From UBA7067 sp051880615 (GTDB taxonomy: Bacteria; Bacillota; Clostridia; Oscillospirales; Acutalibacteraceae), in NCBI GenBank assembly GCA_051880615.1, contig JBJEOH010000004.1, forward strand, positions 1 through 64,000: a stretch of DNA of 64,000 bases. Direction: 5' to 3'. The translations under genes were made by a program, and so were the position numbers. Shown piece by piece: positions 14,668 through 23,820 of the stretch (position 1 is the first letter of the stretch; each line of letters starts with the position of its first letter). The notes below the pieces were generated by a model, which did not search any database, had not been told where the DNA came from, and saw only the letters and a list, made by a program, of their open reading frames with translations.

Positions 14668-17406
14668 TTATTTAGTTCTCATTTTATCGCGGTCTACCTG
14701 CTTCTGGAAATTAAGAATTTCCTTATAAATTCTTTCACAGTTATTGTGGTCATCAAAATTATAGAAATCGTCAACTCTGTCTATATACTTCTGTGACATT
14801 TTACAGCCGTTTTCCATATATGAGCAAAGCGTATTTACAAGCTGCTCGCTTTCAGTACAGATTTCACCGAAGCCCATAGTGTCATAGAAAAAGCAGCCGT
14901 CATCATAATGAGCCGGAAGCTGTGAGGGATGGAAATATACAAGCGGCTTTTTCATATAGGCAAAGTCAAACTGAACACCCGAATAGTCGGTTACCATCAG
15001 GCTTGACTCTGTGAGTATTTTTTCATAGCTTAAGTCACCGACTGAGGCTATTACCTCTGCCCCGTCACCCGGAGTAAAGTCCTCAAGCTGTGCGCTGAGA
15101 ATAGGATGCAGCAGGTATTTAATCTTATATCCGTTTTTCTTGGCGCAGCTTAAAAGCTTTTCATTATTAATCAGGTCATTGTATATCTTATAGTATACGG
15201 TATGCTTGAATTCAGGGTTGTATTCGCGCTGAACACCCTCACTCGATGTAACAGGCATTGCGTTATACATTCTCCATGTCGGCGAAAGCAGAATTTGCTT
15301 TTGGTCGTTGTTTATAAGTCCGTCATATCTGCCGATGCCGGTAAGCTTGATTATATCAAAGCCTTTGTAGTTATATGCGTGATGCTCAAGATTACCTTTT
15401 TCGTACTTTGAAGCAATAAAGTACATTTTGGTGTTGTCGATAATTCTTTGCTGAGCCATAGCGCATTTCTGAACTGTGAGTCCGTGCTGCAGGCACATTG
15501 AACCGAAATTGCAAAGTCCTCTGATAAAGCGTGAGCGGTCCATATTATAGCCGTTGAACGGGAACAGGTTTGAATTTGTGATAAGGACTATATCTGAATG
15601 TAAAAACGCAAGACGGTGCTTCAGTGAGCGTGTTGCAACAGGCTTATAGCCGTCTGCCTTAAGAGATTTATAGTCTGAAGTATTTTTGTCGATAATATAA
15701 TACTTGGTGATTCCGTCATTATTTTTGGCTGTTGCACGGTACAGATATTCACAGCTGTCGCCGCCTTTGTAGAGCTTATCATACATAAGCCAAATTTTCT
15801 TATTCTTAAAGAACGGAATAGTTACATCATATAAAAGGCGGAACAGAAAATACTTCTTGCTCTCTCTGAAAAGCTGTGGCAGGTACTTAAGCTCACTTTT
15901 AAGCTTTTTCCCTCTGCTTGACTTTTCGATAATTATTGCCTTTTCATTTGCGTTGTGCTTTGCAATATACTTATTGAAACACCAGTAGCTGTCCCTCGGG
16001 TTGACAGCAAGCTTTGCCCAATGGTGCAGGAATGAGTAATTGAGCGGTACTACAGTTGAGCCGACCTGTGCAAAAAATTGCAGTTTCTGCACCTCCTTTG
16101 AGCTGTCAAGCGGCATCTCAATATGGAAGGTGAATTTTTTGTAAGCACTGATTCCGAAATATTTGGTCAATGAATATCGGTCGTTATTCTCAAGGAAATA
16201 TTTTTTGCCGTTAAACATTGCATAAAGATTCAAATCCTTGGCAATAAAAACATTTCTGAATGAGCCGTCAATCAGAAGCTTTCCGTCTGTGTAGTCAAGT
16301 ACATGAATACCAACATGCATACTTGACAAGCGTGATATAAACACATTACTGTCAGGCTCGTTGATACTCAAAACAGCGTCATTCTTGTCCTCGACAATAA
16401 CACGATTAAGCTCGGCTGTGTCGTTTTTAATCTCCTTGAACATAACGGCGCACTCAAGGCTGTACATAATTGCAGGAAAACGGTTCTTATTAAGAATAAT
16501 TCCGTCATTTGTATTTTTGAGAACATGGCGAACCATAACAAAAAATGCTTTAAGCTCATTATCGTTCATAGCGCGCTTATTGCGATTATTCATATTCGCA
16601 AGAAAACGAGCCTGAAAATAATACATAAAATAGAAGCTGATAAACAGCGGTATTTCACCCTTTATCTCCTGGGTATACTCCATAAGCGGAATAAGGAAAT
16701 CAGCAAGAGAGTCGATATACCAATCCTTATAAATAGCATTGATATGATAAAGAGCATTATCCTCCTGCGGCTTTAAGAAGTTGTACTGCTCATCGGCAAC
16801 AACACCGTAAACAGGATTGTCAAGCAAAAGCTTCATCATATAGTCCTGATAATACTCGTATTTGATATTGGGATTAAACATACGAGTCTTGAAAACAGAC
16901 GACAGAAAAACAGCAGCGTTTGCAGTCGGCTGAATATAGTTGCAGTTTTCCTCAACCGACACTGTGCCGTTCTTTAAAAATCTGCCTGCTTTATTAAGCG
17001 CGCTTTGTTCCTCACGGTCAAGCGACGGGACAAAGCAAGCCGAGGCACAGCACGCAAAACGAACCTTGTTCTTTTTTATATTGGCAGCAGCTTTTGCGAA
17101 GAAACCAGGAGTTATGAAGTCGCCGCTGCCGAAAAAGGTAACAAACTCGGTTGAGAGCGCATCAATCGCTCTGTTCAAAGCGGCACCCATAAACTCTTCA
17201 TGCTGCTTTTTTATTATCTGATATTTAACTTTTGAGTCTACCGTCGTTATCCCCGTAGTTGTAGCGTCAATCAAAATGACATTTGTCAAAGCACAGTCGG
17301 ACGCACTGCACGCTTCAACAGAAGAAACTGTCTTTGAAAGCTTGGAAGCACTCTCGTCGTCAGCAATAATAACAGCGGTTATCTCTTTCTCTTTAAGTTC
17401 TTTCAT
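14668..17406 (-). CDS. Two-domain glycosyltransferase / CDP-glycerol glycerophosphotransferase
   Basis: A 912-residue protein. Residues 1-240 look like a GT-A (family 2) glycosyltransferase: a beta-strand start, KQHEEFMGAALNRAIDALST, and FGSGDF in place of the usual DxD region. Residues about 520-905 match TagF/TagB-type glycerophosphotransferases, with CLQHGLTVQK, ILLSPTWRM and VTDYSGVQFDFAYMKKPLVY (the conserved C-terminal acceptor/donor motifs). Such enzymes polymerise or attach glycerol phosphate in wall teichoic acids or teichoic-like glycans at the inner membrane face. The two halves suggest one protein that adds both a sugar and glycerol phosphate. It is a single-gene unit between a promoter and a terminator; the ribosome site is weak. 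Confidence 0.82.
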   Translation of the reverse strand: MKELKEKEITAVIIADDESASKLSKTVSSVEACSASDCALTNVILIDATTTGITTVDSKVKYQIIKKQHEEFMGAALNRAIDALSTEFVTFFGSGDFITPGFFAKAAANIKKNKVRFACCASACFVPSLDREEQSALNKAGRFLKNGTVSVEENCNYIQPTANAAVFLSSVFKTRMFNPNIKYEYYQDYMMKLLLDNPVYGVVADEQYNFLKPQEDNALYHINAIYKDWYIDSLADFLIPLMEYTQEIKGEIPLFISFYFMYYFQARFLANMNNRNKRAMNDNELKAFFVMVRHVLKNTNDGIILNKNRFPAIMYSLECAVMFKEIKNDTAELNRVIVEDKNDAVLSINEPDSNVFISRLSSMHVGIHVLDYTDGKLLIDGSFRNVFIAKDLNLYAMFNGKKYFLENNDRYSLTKYFGISAYKKFTFHIEMPLDSSKEVQKLQFFAQVGSTVVPLNYSFLHHWAKLAVNPRDSYWCFNKYIAKHNANEKAIIIEKSSRGKKLKSELKYLPQLFRESKKYFLFRLLYDVTIPFFKNKKIWLMYDKLYKGGDSCEYLYRATAKNNDGITKYYIIDKNTSDYKSLKADGYKPVATRSLKHRLAFLHSDIVLITNSNLFPFNGYNMDRSRFIRGLCNFGSMCLQHGLTVQKCAMAQQRIIDNTKMYFIASKYEKGNLEHHAYNYKGFDIIKLTGIGRYDGLINNDQKQILLSPTWRMYNAMPVTSSEGVQREYNPEFKHTVYYKIYNDLINNEKLLSCAKKNGYKIKYLLHPILSAQLEDFTPGDGAEVIASVGDLSYEKILTESSLMVTDYSGVQFDFAYMKKPLVYFHPSQLPAHYDDGCFFYDTMGFGEICTESEQLVNTLCSYMENGCKMSQKYIDRVDDFYNFDDHNNCERIYKEILNFQKQVDRDKMRTK

Positions 17407-17473
17407 CTCAAATTCGCCCCATGAAAATTAATTATGTTTTGTATTCTTTTTTCACTCTGTTTTAACCTGTCGT

Positions 17474-17502
17474 ATTATATCACATAGCAATAAAAAAGTA
17501 AA
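17474..17502 (-). promoter_or_regulatory. Promoter of the glycerophosphotransferase gene
   Basis: On the minus strand TTTACT, 17-bp spacer, TATAAT (17479-17474), preceded by TG at the extended -10 position. It lies about 70 bp upstream of the start codon. Confidence 0.6.
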
Positions 17503-17531
17503 TTGTAAAAAACAGTATATTCACGGTTGCA

Positions 17532-18443
17532 TTACGGAAGTGTTTTACCGGTCGCGGTGTATACTTCATACCACTGTTTCCTTGTAAGTGTTATATCTGC
17601 TCCCAGTGCAATCTCCCTGAGTCTGTTAGTTTTTGTTGTGCCCGAAATTATCTGCATATTTGCTGGGTGTCGAAGAACCCATGCGCTTACTACGGTATTT
17701 TTCGTAACTCCGTAAATGTCAGCTAATTCCTGAAGGCATTTGTTAAGGCGAGGAAACTTATCGTTATCAACAAATACACCCTCAAAAAATCCGTACTGAA
17801 ACGGTGACCACGCCTGTATTGTTATATCGTTCAAACGACAGTAGTCAAGTATCATTCCGTCACGGTCAACAGCTTCCGGCTTTGTCATATTTTCATTTAA
17901 TGCAAAGTCTATCATACCGGTAAACATTGGTCCGAATTGAAGCTGATTTGCAATTATCGGAGCTTTGACATATTTTCTGAGCAGTTCAAGCTGCATTGAA
18001 TTCATATTGCTGACGCCAAAGGATTTTACCTTACCAGCCGAGTAAAGCCGTTCAAAGGTTTGTGCGATTTCGTCGGGCTCAAAAAGTGCGTCAGGACGGT
18101 GAAGCAAAAGACAGTCAAGGCTGTCGATATTAAGTCTGTTCAGGCTTTGCTCTACGCATTTTAATATATGCTCTCTTGAAAAATCGTAATATCCTCGTCT
18201 TATTCCGCATTTTGATTGAATAAAAATCTTATCCCTCTTTGACGGATTCCTCAGCATATATTCGCCGAAGATTCTTTCACATTCTCCGTCACCGTAAATA
18301 TCTGCATGGTCAAAGTGATTTATGCCATATTCACACGCCGCGTCAATAAGAGAAAATGCTTCGCCGCGGCTCATCTGATTAATTCGCATACACCCCATTA
18401 CAACCGACGAAACGCTTTTGCCGCCAAAGTTAATATATTTCAT
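17532..18443 (-). CDS. Aldo/keto reductase
   Basis: A 303-residue (beta/alpha)8 NADPH-dependent oxidoreductase. FDHADIYGDGECERIFGEYM supplies the catalytic Asp and Tyr (YGDGECE). The Lys lies in FIQSKCGI and the His in LLLHRPD. The C-terminal cofactor site is ISGTTKTNRLREI. It is closest in pattern to the E. coli YdhF type, whose natural substrate is unknown. ATG 18443 follows AGGGAGGC. It lies 18 bp downstream of the ClC channel gene on the same strand and is probably cotranscribed; a shared function is not evident. Confidence 0.92.
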   Translation of the reverse strand: MKYINFGGKSVSSVVMGCMRINQMSRGEAFSLIDAACEYGINHFDHADIYGDGECERIFGEYMLRNPSKRDKIFIQSKCGIRRGYYDFSREHILKCVEQSLNRLNIDSLDCLLLHRPDALFEPDEIAQTFERLYSAGKVKSFGVSNMNSMQLELLRKYVKAPIIANQLQFGPMFTGMIDFALNENMTKPEAVDRDGMILDYCRLNDITIQAWSPFQYGFFEGVFVDNDKFPRLNKCLQELADIYGVTKNTVVSAWVLRHPANMQIISGTTKTNRLREIALGADITLTRKQWYEVYTATGKTLP

Positions 18444-18461
18444 TGCAATAGCCTCCCTAAA

Positions 18462-19724
18462 TTACTTTGTGTTGATATTAATAAGCTCTGCTCTGAGCTT
18501 TGAATACATAATTTTCTGACTGCTGTAAAGTCCGTAATAGCCCGAAAGCATATAGCTGACAGCACAGGCTATGACAAAATAAAGTATTCCCTGCGCACCG
18601 AAAATTTCAACACTCAGAACAAGTGACGCTATCGGGCAGTTTGTAACTCCGCAGAAAAGAGAAATCAACCCGATTGCGGCGGCAAAGCTTACATCAGCAC
18701 CCAGCAGAGTACCGACTAATCCGCCGAGCGTTGCGCCGATGAAAAAGGTAGGAACTATCTCACCACCCTTGTAGCCGCTGCTGATTGTTATGACGGTAAA
18801 TATTAGCTTAAGCGCGAACGCCTCAGGTAGCACCTGCCCCAGATTAACAGCACGCTCAATAACACTAACACCAATACCGTTATAATCTCTTGTATTCAAA
18901 ATAAGCGTCAGTAAAATTATAACACAGCCGCCGACTATAGCGCGGATATACTGATTTTTCAGATAACGCATCGCATATCGGTGAGCTGTTTTCATTACAA
19001 AACAGAACACAATGCTAACACCTGCGCACACTGCGGCTATCGCAACAACCTGAAGTGCAGGGATAATGTTAAAGTCCGGCACTGACATAATTTTGAGCGC
19101 AAACGGCTCAACCCCGAAAAACGACGACACACTGACCGCGATGACAGACGAAAATACGCACGGTAGAAAGCCTGCGTAATACATAACGCCTACGCTTGTA
19201 ACCTCCATAGCCATAATTGAAGCTGTAACAGGTGTACCGAATAGCGCTGAAAAAACCGCGCTCATACCGCACATTATCGCAATGTTTTCGTCCTTTTGCT
19301 TCATCTTAAGCTGAGTTCCGATTTTTGCGCCGAGCGTACCGCCAAGCTGCAAAGCCGCTCCCTCGCGGCCTGCCGAACCGCCAAACAGATGTGTGATAAC
19401 CGTGCTTACAAAAATAAGCGGAGCTAAAATAATCGGAACACCGTTTCCCGTTCTTACGGAATTAATAATATTATTTGTGCCCACGCTTTCGTCCATTTTG
19501 CAAACCTGATATAAAAAGACTATCACAACACCGCCGATTGGCAAAAGATAAAGCAGCCATGAATAAGTGTTGAATAAGCCGCTTACAAATCCAACGCTTT
19601 TATCAAACGCCGCACCGATAAGTCCACCGATAACGCCGCACAACGCAGCCACCATTATCCATTTTAAAAAAGCAAGAGAGAAATCCCTGACTGTAAATGC
19701 GTGCTTTTTCAAGTTAAGGTTCAT
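18462..19724 (-). CDS. ClC-family chloride channel or H+/Cl- antiporter
   Basis: A 420-residue polytopic membrane protein with about ten helices. The ClC signatures are present: GGSAGREGAALQLGG (selectivity-filter GREG with the gating Glu, about residue 120) and GYKGGEIVPTFFIGATLGG (the GxFxP-like segment). FSALFGTPVTASIMAMEV is also typical. The proton-path Glu common in antiporters cannot be assigned safely, so channel and exchanger remain open. ATG 19724 is set by AGGTGAT upstream; in-frame upstream sequence overlaps the terminator of the preceding gene and is not coding. Confidence 0.9.
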   Translation of the reverse strand: MNLNLKKHAFTVRDFSLAFLKWIMVAALCGVIGGLIGAAFDKSVGFVSGLFNTYSWLLYLLPIGGVVIVFLYQVCKMDESVGTNNIINSVRTGNGVPIILAPLIFVSTVITHLFGGSAGREGAALQLGGTLGAKIGTQLKMKQKDENIAIMCGMSAVFSALFGTPVTASIMAMEVTSVGVMYYAGFLPCVFSSVIAVSVSSFFGVEPFALKIMSVPDFNIIPALQVVAIAAVCAGVSIVFCFVMKTAHRYAMRYLKNQYIRAIVGGCVIILLTLILNTRDYNGIGVSVIERAVNLGQVLPEAFALKLIFTVITISSGYKGGEIVPTFFIGATLGGLVGTLLGADVSFAAAIGLISLFCGVTNCPIASLVLSVEIFGAQGILYFVIACAVSYMLSGYYGLYSSQKIMYSKLRAELININTK

Positions 19725-19796
19725 TATAATCACCTGTATTATTTTAGCATTACAATATGGCTTTTTCAAGGTCTGAACAGCAAACAGCTTTGCAAA

Positions 19797-19830
19797 CACA
19801 AAAGCACCGCACATACAAGCTGTGCGGTGC
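19797..19830 (-). terminator. Terminator of the 2-oxoacid oxidoreductase operon
   Basis: Perfect 10-bp stem GCACCGCACA (19804-19813) / TGTGCGGTGC (19821-19830). The minus-strand tail is TTTTGTGTTT. It follows the HAD phosphatase gene and closes the long minus-strand gene run that begins near 39.8 kb. Confidence 0.88.
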
Positions 19831-19847
19831 AAAATTGAACTTTCGTT

Positions 19848-20489
19848 TTAACAATCGAAAATACTTTTAATGTCAAGCAGACTGTCAACAACAGGTGCGC
19901 CTGTCTGCTGCAAATCCTTTCGGCTCTGGTGTCCTGCCGTAAGCAATATGCACTGTGCGCCGAGCGCCCTCGAAACCTCAAAATCCTGCACACAGTCGCC
20001 GATCACGAGAATTTCATCGCTGCTTTTGCAGTGCCTTTTTGCAATATCCTCGGCTCTTTTGACCTTGCTGTGGACATAATGGTCGTCAGCGCCGGAAATC
20101 AAATCAAAATAATCGTACAAGCCATATCGCTTAGTTCCCTGCTCAATTACGCTCTGCTGAGAGCCTGAAATGATAGCTTGAAAGCTGCCAAGGCGCGAAA
20201 AATAGCTGAGTAGATCCTCTGCGCCGTCCATTACAGGGTTTGCGGCGATATACTTTTCGTATCCGATATCAAACTCATTTGCTATAATTTCAAACGGTAT
20301 TTCGTTCAAATCGAAAAGATGCTCGTAGAATTTTGAGATAGGCGTATCAATATAGCTTTTATACTGCTCAAGATTAATGCACGGCATATCTCTTTTCCTG
20401 AGCATATCGTTGACCGATTCAAGAGCCGCGCCAACATCGTCAATCAGCGTGCCGTTATAGTCCCAGAAAACACAGGAGGGTTTCATCAT
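19848..20489 (-). CDS. HAD-superfamily phosphatase
   Basis: A 213-residue HAD hydrolase with motif I WDYNGTLIDD (residues 9-18; note Asn for the usual Asp at the third position of DxD), motif II ISGS, a Lys near VKRAEDIA, and motif IV VIGDCVQDFEVSRALGA. The cap insertion after motif I is of the phosphoglycolate phosphatase type. The DYN variant replaces the acid/base Asp, so activity may be low or altered. It begins 1 bp past the stop of the oxidoreductase gamma subunit and is the last gene of that operon. The substrate is unknown. Confidence 0.8.
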   Translation of the reverse strand: MMKPSCVFWDYNGTLIDDVGAALESVNDMLRKRDMPCINLEQYKSYIDTPISKFYEHLFDLNEIPFEIIANEFDIGYEKYIAANPVMDGAEDLLSYFSRLGSFQAIISGSQQSVIEQGTKRYGLYDYFDLISGADDHYVHSKVKRAEDIAKRHCKSSDEILVIGDCVQDFEVSRALGAQCILLTAGHQSRKDLQQTGAPVVDSLLDIKSIFDC

Positions 20490-20490
20490 C

Positions 20491-21027
20491 TTATTGCTCC
20501 ATACCGAGCTTTATAGCCTTTTTGTTGGCGTCAAGCATATGAGCCTTTCTTGCAGGAACACACTTTTCAATAGCCTTGTAAAGTGACTCCTCACTGCAAA
20601 AGCCGGTTTCCTTAAAGAGCTTTCCGACAAGAATGATGTTTGCAAGACCCTTAAGCCCCTGCTCCTCGGCAAGCTTTGTTGCAGGAACATAATATACATT
20701 TATATCGTCACGCTCAACCTTTTTGTCGATAAGGAAGCTGTCAACAACAACAGTGCCGCCGGGCTTAACAGTGTTGATGAATTTATCAAATGACGGCAAA
20801 TTCATAGCAATAAGTGTATCAGGAGCTGTTACAAGCGGAGAGCCTATTGCCTTATCGGATATACACACGCTGCAGTTAGCAGTACCGCCGCGCATCTCGG
20901 GACCGTATGACGGAAGCCACGAAATTTCCTTTTCGTCAAAAAGTCCGCCGTAGGCTATTACTTTGCCTGCAAAAAGTATACCCTGTCCGCCAAAGCCGGC
21001 AAGAATCATATTATAATTTTTGCTCAT
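20491..21027 (-). CDS. 2-oxoacid:ferredoxin oxidoreductase, gamma subunit
   Basis: A 178-residue gamma subunit (POR_N/pyruvate ferredoxin oxidoreductase gamma fold). It has ILAGFGGQGILFAGKVIAYG at residues 7-26 and PSYGPEMRGGTANCSVCIS. It joins alpha and beta subunits to oxidise a 2-oxoacid with CoA and ferredoxin to acyl-CoA and CO2. Its ATG overlaps the beta subunit stop by 4 bp. Order in the operon is ferredoxin, alpha, beta, gamma, HAD. Confidence 0.93.
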   Translation of the reverse strand: MSKNYNMILAGFGGQGILFAGKVIAYGGLFDEKEISWLPSYGPEMRGGTANCSVCISDKAIGSPLVTAPDTLIAMNLPSFDKFINTVKPGGTVVVDSFLIDKKVERDDINVYYVPATKLAEEQGLKGLANIILVGKLFKETGFCSEESLYKAIEKCVPARKAHMLDANKKAIKLGMEQ

Positions 21028-21779
21028 TTCAGTCTGTCCCCTTTCTCGCCGTCCTTATATACTCCGAGCGGATAATACGGAATCATTTTTTCTCTGAGCC
21101 AGTCAAGCGCCTCAACAGGAGATAATCCCCAGTTTGTCGGGCAGGTTGACAAAACCTCAACTATTGAGAAACCCTTTTTGTCTATCTGATTCTGGAAAGC
21201 CTTTTTAATAGCCTTTTTGGCTGTGTTTACATTCTTTACGCAATCAACTGCAACACGCTGAGCAAGCGCAACACCGTCAAGAGTTGAGAGCATCTCACAT
21301 ACTCTTACCGGGTAGCCTGCAGTATTGACATCACGACCGTACGGAGTTGTCTGAGTGACCTGACCCGGAAGTGATGTTGGAGCCATCTGACCGCCAGTCA
21401 TACCGTAGATTGTGTTGTTTACAAAAATCACGGTGATGTTCTCGCCTCTTGTTGCGGCGTGAACTGTTTCAGCCGTACCGATTGCAGCAAGGTCGCCGTC
21501 GCCCTGATATGTAAAAATCACATTGTCGGGCTTTGCTCTTTTAAGTCCCGTTGCAACAGCCGGCGCTCTACCGTGGGGAGCCTCAACCATATCGCAGTTA
21601 AAATAATCATAGTTCATAACGGCACAGCCAACCGGTGAAACACCGACTGTCTTGCCCTCAACGCCCAATTCATCTATAACCTCGGCAACAAGGCGGTGAA
21701 TAATGCCGTGCGTACAGCCGGGGCAATAGTGGAACGGTGCGTCTGTAAGTGCGTGCGGCTTTTCAAATACAACTGCCAT
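21024..21779 (-). CDS. 2-oxoacid:ferredoxin oxidoreductase, beta subunit (TPP-binding)
   Basis: A 251-residue thiamine-diphosphate-binding subunit. YCPGCTHGIIHRL opens the domain and the TPP motif is YQGDGDLAAIGTAETVHAA...NNTIYGMTGGQMAPT (residues about 90-130). It cleaves the 2-oxoacid and passes electrons through the ferredoxin subunit. It overlaps both alpha (1 bp) and gamma (4 bp), a strong sign of coupled translation. Specificity for branched-chain (VOR) or 2-oxoglutarate (KOR) cannot be set from sequence alone. Confidence 0.94.
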   Translation of the reverse strand: MAVVFEKPHALTDAPFHYCPGCTHGIIHRLVAEVIDELGVEGKTVGVSPVGCAVMNYDYFNCDMVEAPHGRAPAVATGLKRAKPDNVIFTYQGDGDLAAIGTAETVHAATRGENITVIFVNNTIYGMTGGQMAPTSLPGQVTQTTPYGRDVNTAGYPVRVCEMLSTLDGVALAQRVAVDCVKNVNTAKKAIKKAFQNQIDKKGFSIVEVLSTCPTNWGLSPVEALDWLREKMIPYYPLGVYKDGEKGDRLK

Positions 21780-22840
21780 TATTGTTCGCCTCCAAGCTTA
21801 ATTATTTCTTGTAAAACTTCATCCGGTGTCGGAATAATACCGCCCGTTCTGCCATAGAAGGAAACAGGCTTTGAACAGTTGATTGCGAGTCTTACATCGT
21901 CAACCATCTGACCCATTGACATTTCAACGCATAAAAATGCCTTTGCGTGCTGCGCCGCTTTGCTGATAACATCGGTCGGGAACGGCCAAAGTGTTATCGG
22001 ACGGATAAGACCAGCTTTTATGCCCTGTGCTCTTGCCGCGTCAACTGCACTGTGTGATACTCTTGCAGACGCACCGTATGCAACTACAATGATGTCGGCG
22101 TCGTCTGTGAGGTATTCCTCAGCCATCTGCTCATTCTGCTTTATTATCTCATATCTTTCAAATCTATCCTTTACAAGCTTTTCAAGCGCCTGCGGTGTGA
22201 GATAGAGTGAATTTATTATATTGTGTTCTCTTTTGTTCTGATGACCGTTTGTAGCCCACGGCTTTTCGGGAAGCTCAAGATTGCTGCCGTCGGGAATTTC
22301 AACCGGCTCCATCATCTGACCGAGCATACCGTCGGCTAAAATCATAGCAGGCATTCTGTACTTATCGCCCAGATCAAACGCCTTGCCGACAAGGTTTACC
22401 ATTTCCTGAACTGTTGCAGGAGCGAATACGAGAATCTGAAAATCGCCGTGACCCGTTGCCTTGGTAGCCTGCCAGTAGTCAGCCTGTGACGGCTGTATTC
22501 CGCCAAGACCCGGACCGCCGCGCTGTACATTGATGATGAGTGCGGGAACATCTGAACCAGCCATATAAGAAATAGCCTCTGTTTTAAGGCTTATTCCCGG
22601 TGAGCTTGATGATGTCATTGCTCTGCAGCCTGCGCTGGCACAGCCTAAAACCATATTTGCAGCCGCAAGCTCAGACTCAGCCTGAAGATATGTACCGCCG
22701 ACCTTAGGCATTTTCTTTGACATATAGGCGGCAAGCTCTGTCTGAGGAGTTATAGGATAACCGAAGAAATGGCGGCAGCCAGCCTGTATGGCGGCTTCGG
22801 CAAGAGCTTCGTTACCCTTCATTAAAAATCTTTCTGCCAT
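21779..22840 (-). CDS. vorB: 2-oxoacid:ferredoxin oxidoreductase, alpha subunit (VorB type)
   Basis: A 353-residue alpha subunit with the pyrimidine-binding domain (MKGNEALAEAAIQAGCRHFF and GYPITPQTELAAYMSKK at 7-45), the substrate region SSSSPGISLKTEAI, and RGGPGLGGIQPSQADYWQAT. Clostridial proteins of this form are annotated as 3-methyl-2-oxobutanoate (2-ketoisovalerate) ferredoxin oxidoreductase subunit VorB; KorA is the close alternative. The separate 4Fe-4S ferredoxin lies 72 bp upstream. The enzyme would release reduced ferredoxin and branched acyl-CoA from Val, Leu and Ile breakdown, or run in reverse. Confidence 0.9.
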   Translation of the reverse strand: MAERFLMKGNEALAEAAIQAGCRHFFGYPITPQTELAAYMSKKMPKVGGTYLQAESELAAANMVLGCASAGCRAMTSSSSPGISLKTEAISYMAGSDVPALIINVQRGGPGLGGIQPSQADYWQATKATGHGDFQILVFAPATVQEMVNLVGKAFDLGDKYRMPAMILADGMLGQMMEPVEIPDGSNLELPEKPWATNGHQNKREHNIINSLYLTPQALEKLVKDRFERYEIIKQNEQMAEEYLTDDADIIVVAYGASARVSHSAVDAARAQGIKAGLIRPITLWPFPTDVISKAAQHAKAFLCVEMSMGQMVDDVRLAINCSKPVSFYGRTGGIIPTPDEVLQEIIKLGGEQ

Positions 22841-22912
22841 TGTAACCTTTCCTTTCGTATAGAGTATCTGAAAACATAAAAAATGATTTCGGTTTTTCCA
22901 GATACAACCGGA

Positions 22913-23119
22913 TTATCTTTCAACAGTTATTGCAAGATCGGGGCACATTGTAGCGCAAGCCTTGCAGCCTATACATTCCTCCTCGTTAATAAGAGAAGCG
23001 GGATGATAGCCCTTGGCGTTGATTACATCAAGCTTAAGCGCAATGATATGCTTCGGACATGAGTTCACACAAAGCTCACAGCCCTTGCAAAGGTTTTCAT
23101 TTACGGTTATTTTTGCCAT
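22913..23119 (-). CDS. 2x[4Fe-4S] ferredoxin, delta subunit of the oxidoreductase
   Basis: A 68-residue bacterial-type ferredoxin with two cluster motifs, CKGCELCVNSCP (residues 11-22) and CIGCKACATMCP (48-59). In this enzyme family it is the delta subunit that takes electrons from the TPP subunit. ATG 23119 follows AGGAGGT. It is the first of the four oxidoreductase genes. Confidence 0.95.
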   Translation of the reverse strand: MAKITVNENLCKGCELCVNSCPKHIIALKLDVINAKGYHPASLINEEECIGCKACATMCPDLAITVER

Positions 23120-23153
23120 AACACTTTACCTCCTATCACTTTTATTTTATTTT

Positions 23154-23816
23154 TCAAAACGGAGGCTTAACTATTTGCTCTACCTTGTAAAGGCGGTCCA
23201 AGTTAAGTTCGCTGAAAATTTCTGATTTAGCAGTTGTAAACGCAAGCGGCAGTTTTAACATATCAGCCGTTTCGTTTGCAAAGTCCATTGATGATAAAAT
23301 ATCATCTTTTGTTGTAAGGTGCTGAAGATGCGAGTTGTTGACAACAGCCGTGGCTTTTATCCTTGATGCTGCCTCAATCTCGTACAGAATTTCGGCACAC
23401 TCCGAGGGTGTTGAGGTGAGGGAACGGAATTTATTTACAACATACAAAATGTCCTTATCGGGATGCGCGTTGATTTTTTTAGCATATCTGCCGAGTGCGT
23501 ATGCTCCGGCATCGTCGCCGCCGACATCAACAACAACATAATCGTCACGGCTTTCAAATATTGAATCCATTGAAGCCGGAAGTGACGGATTGTCAAGGTT
23601 TGTTGAAACAAACACCGGAGCAACTACCTTTATCCCCTTTTTCTCCAATATCTCTTTATAATCACCCGTTCGGAAATATGGATTAACAACATCAAGGTCG
23701 GCTATTGTCACGCTTTTACCCATGCTTGCCAAATCAAGGGCAATATTGAGCGACAAATTTGTTTTGCCGCAGCCGTAATGCCCCAAAACTATTGTTAAAT
23801 GTTTAAAATCAATCAT
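23154..23816 (-). CDS. ParA/MinD-like P-loop ATPase linked to the oxidoreductase operon
   Basis: A 220-residue SIMIBI-class ATPase. The deviant Walker A motif is GHYGCGKTNLSLNIA (residues 12-26), switch I ADLDVVNPYFRTGDY, and Walker B VVVDVGGDDAGAYALGRYAK. It lacks the DNA-binding or membrane helix features of plasmid ParA or MinD. It begins 4 bp after the metY stop and ends 34 bp before the ferredoxin gene, so it is in the same transcript as the 2-oxoacid oxidoreductase. A role in assembly of, or metal supply to, the Fe-S enzyme is possible but only inferred from position. ATG 23816 is used; more distal in-frame starts lie inside metY. Confidence 0.75.
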   Translation of the reverse strand: MIDFKHLTIVLGHYGCGKTNLSLNIALDLASMGKSVTIADLDVVNPYFRTGDYKEILEKKGIKVVAPVFVSTNLDNPSLPASMDSIFESRDDYVVVDVGGDDAGAYALGRYAKKINAHPDKDILYVVNKFRSLTSTPSECAEILYEIEAASRIKATAVVNNSHLQHLTTKDDILSSMDFANETADMLKLPLAFTTAKSEIFSELNLDRLYKVEQIVKPPF

Positions 23817-23820
23817 TAAA

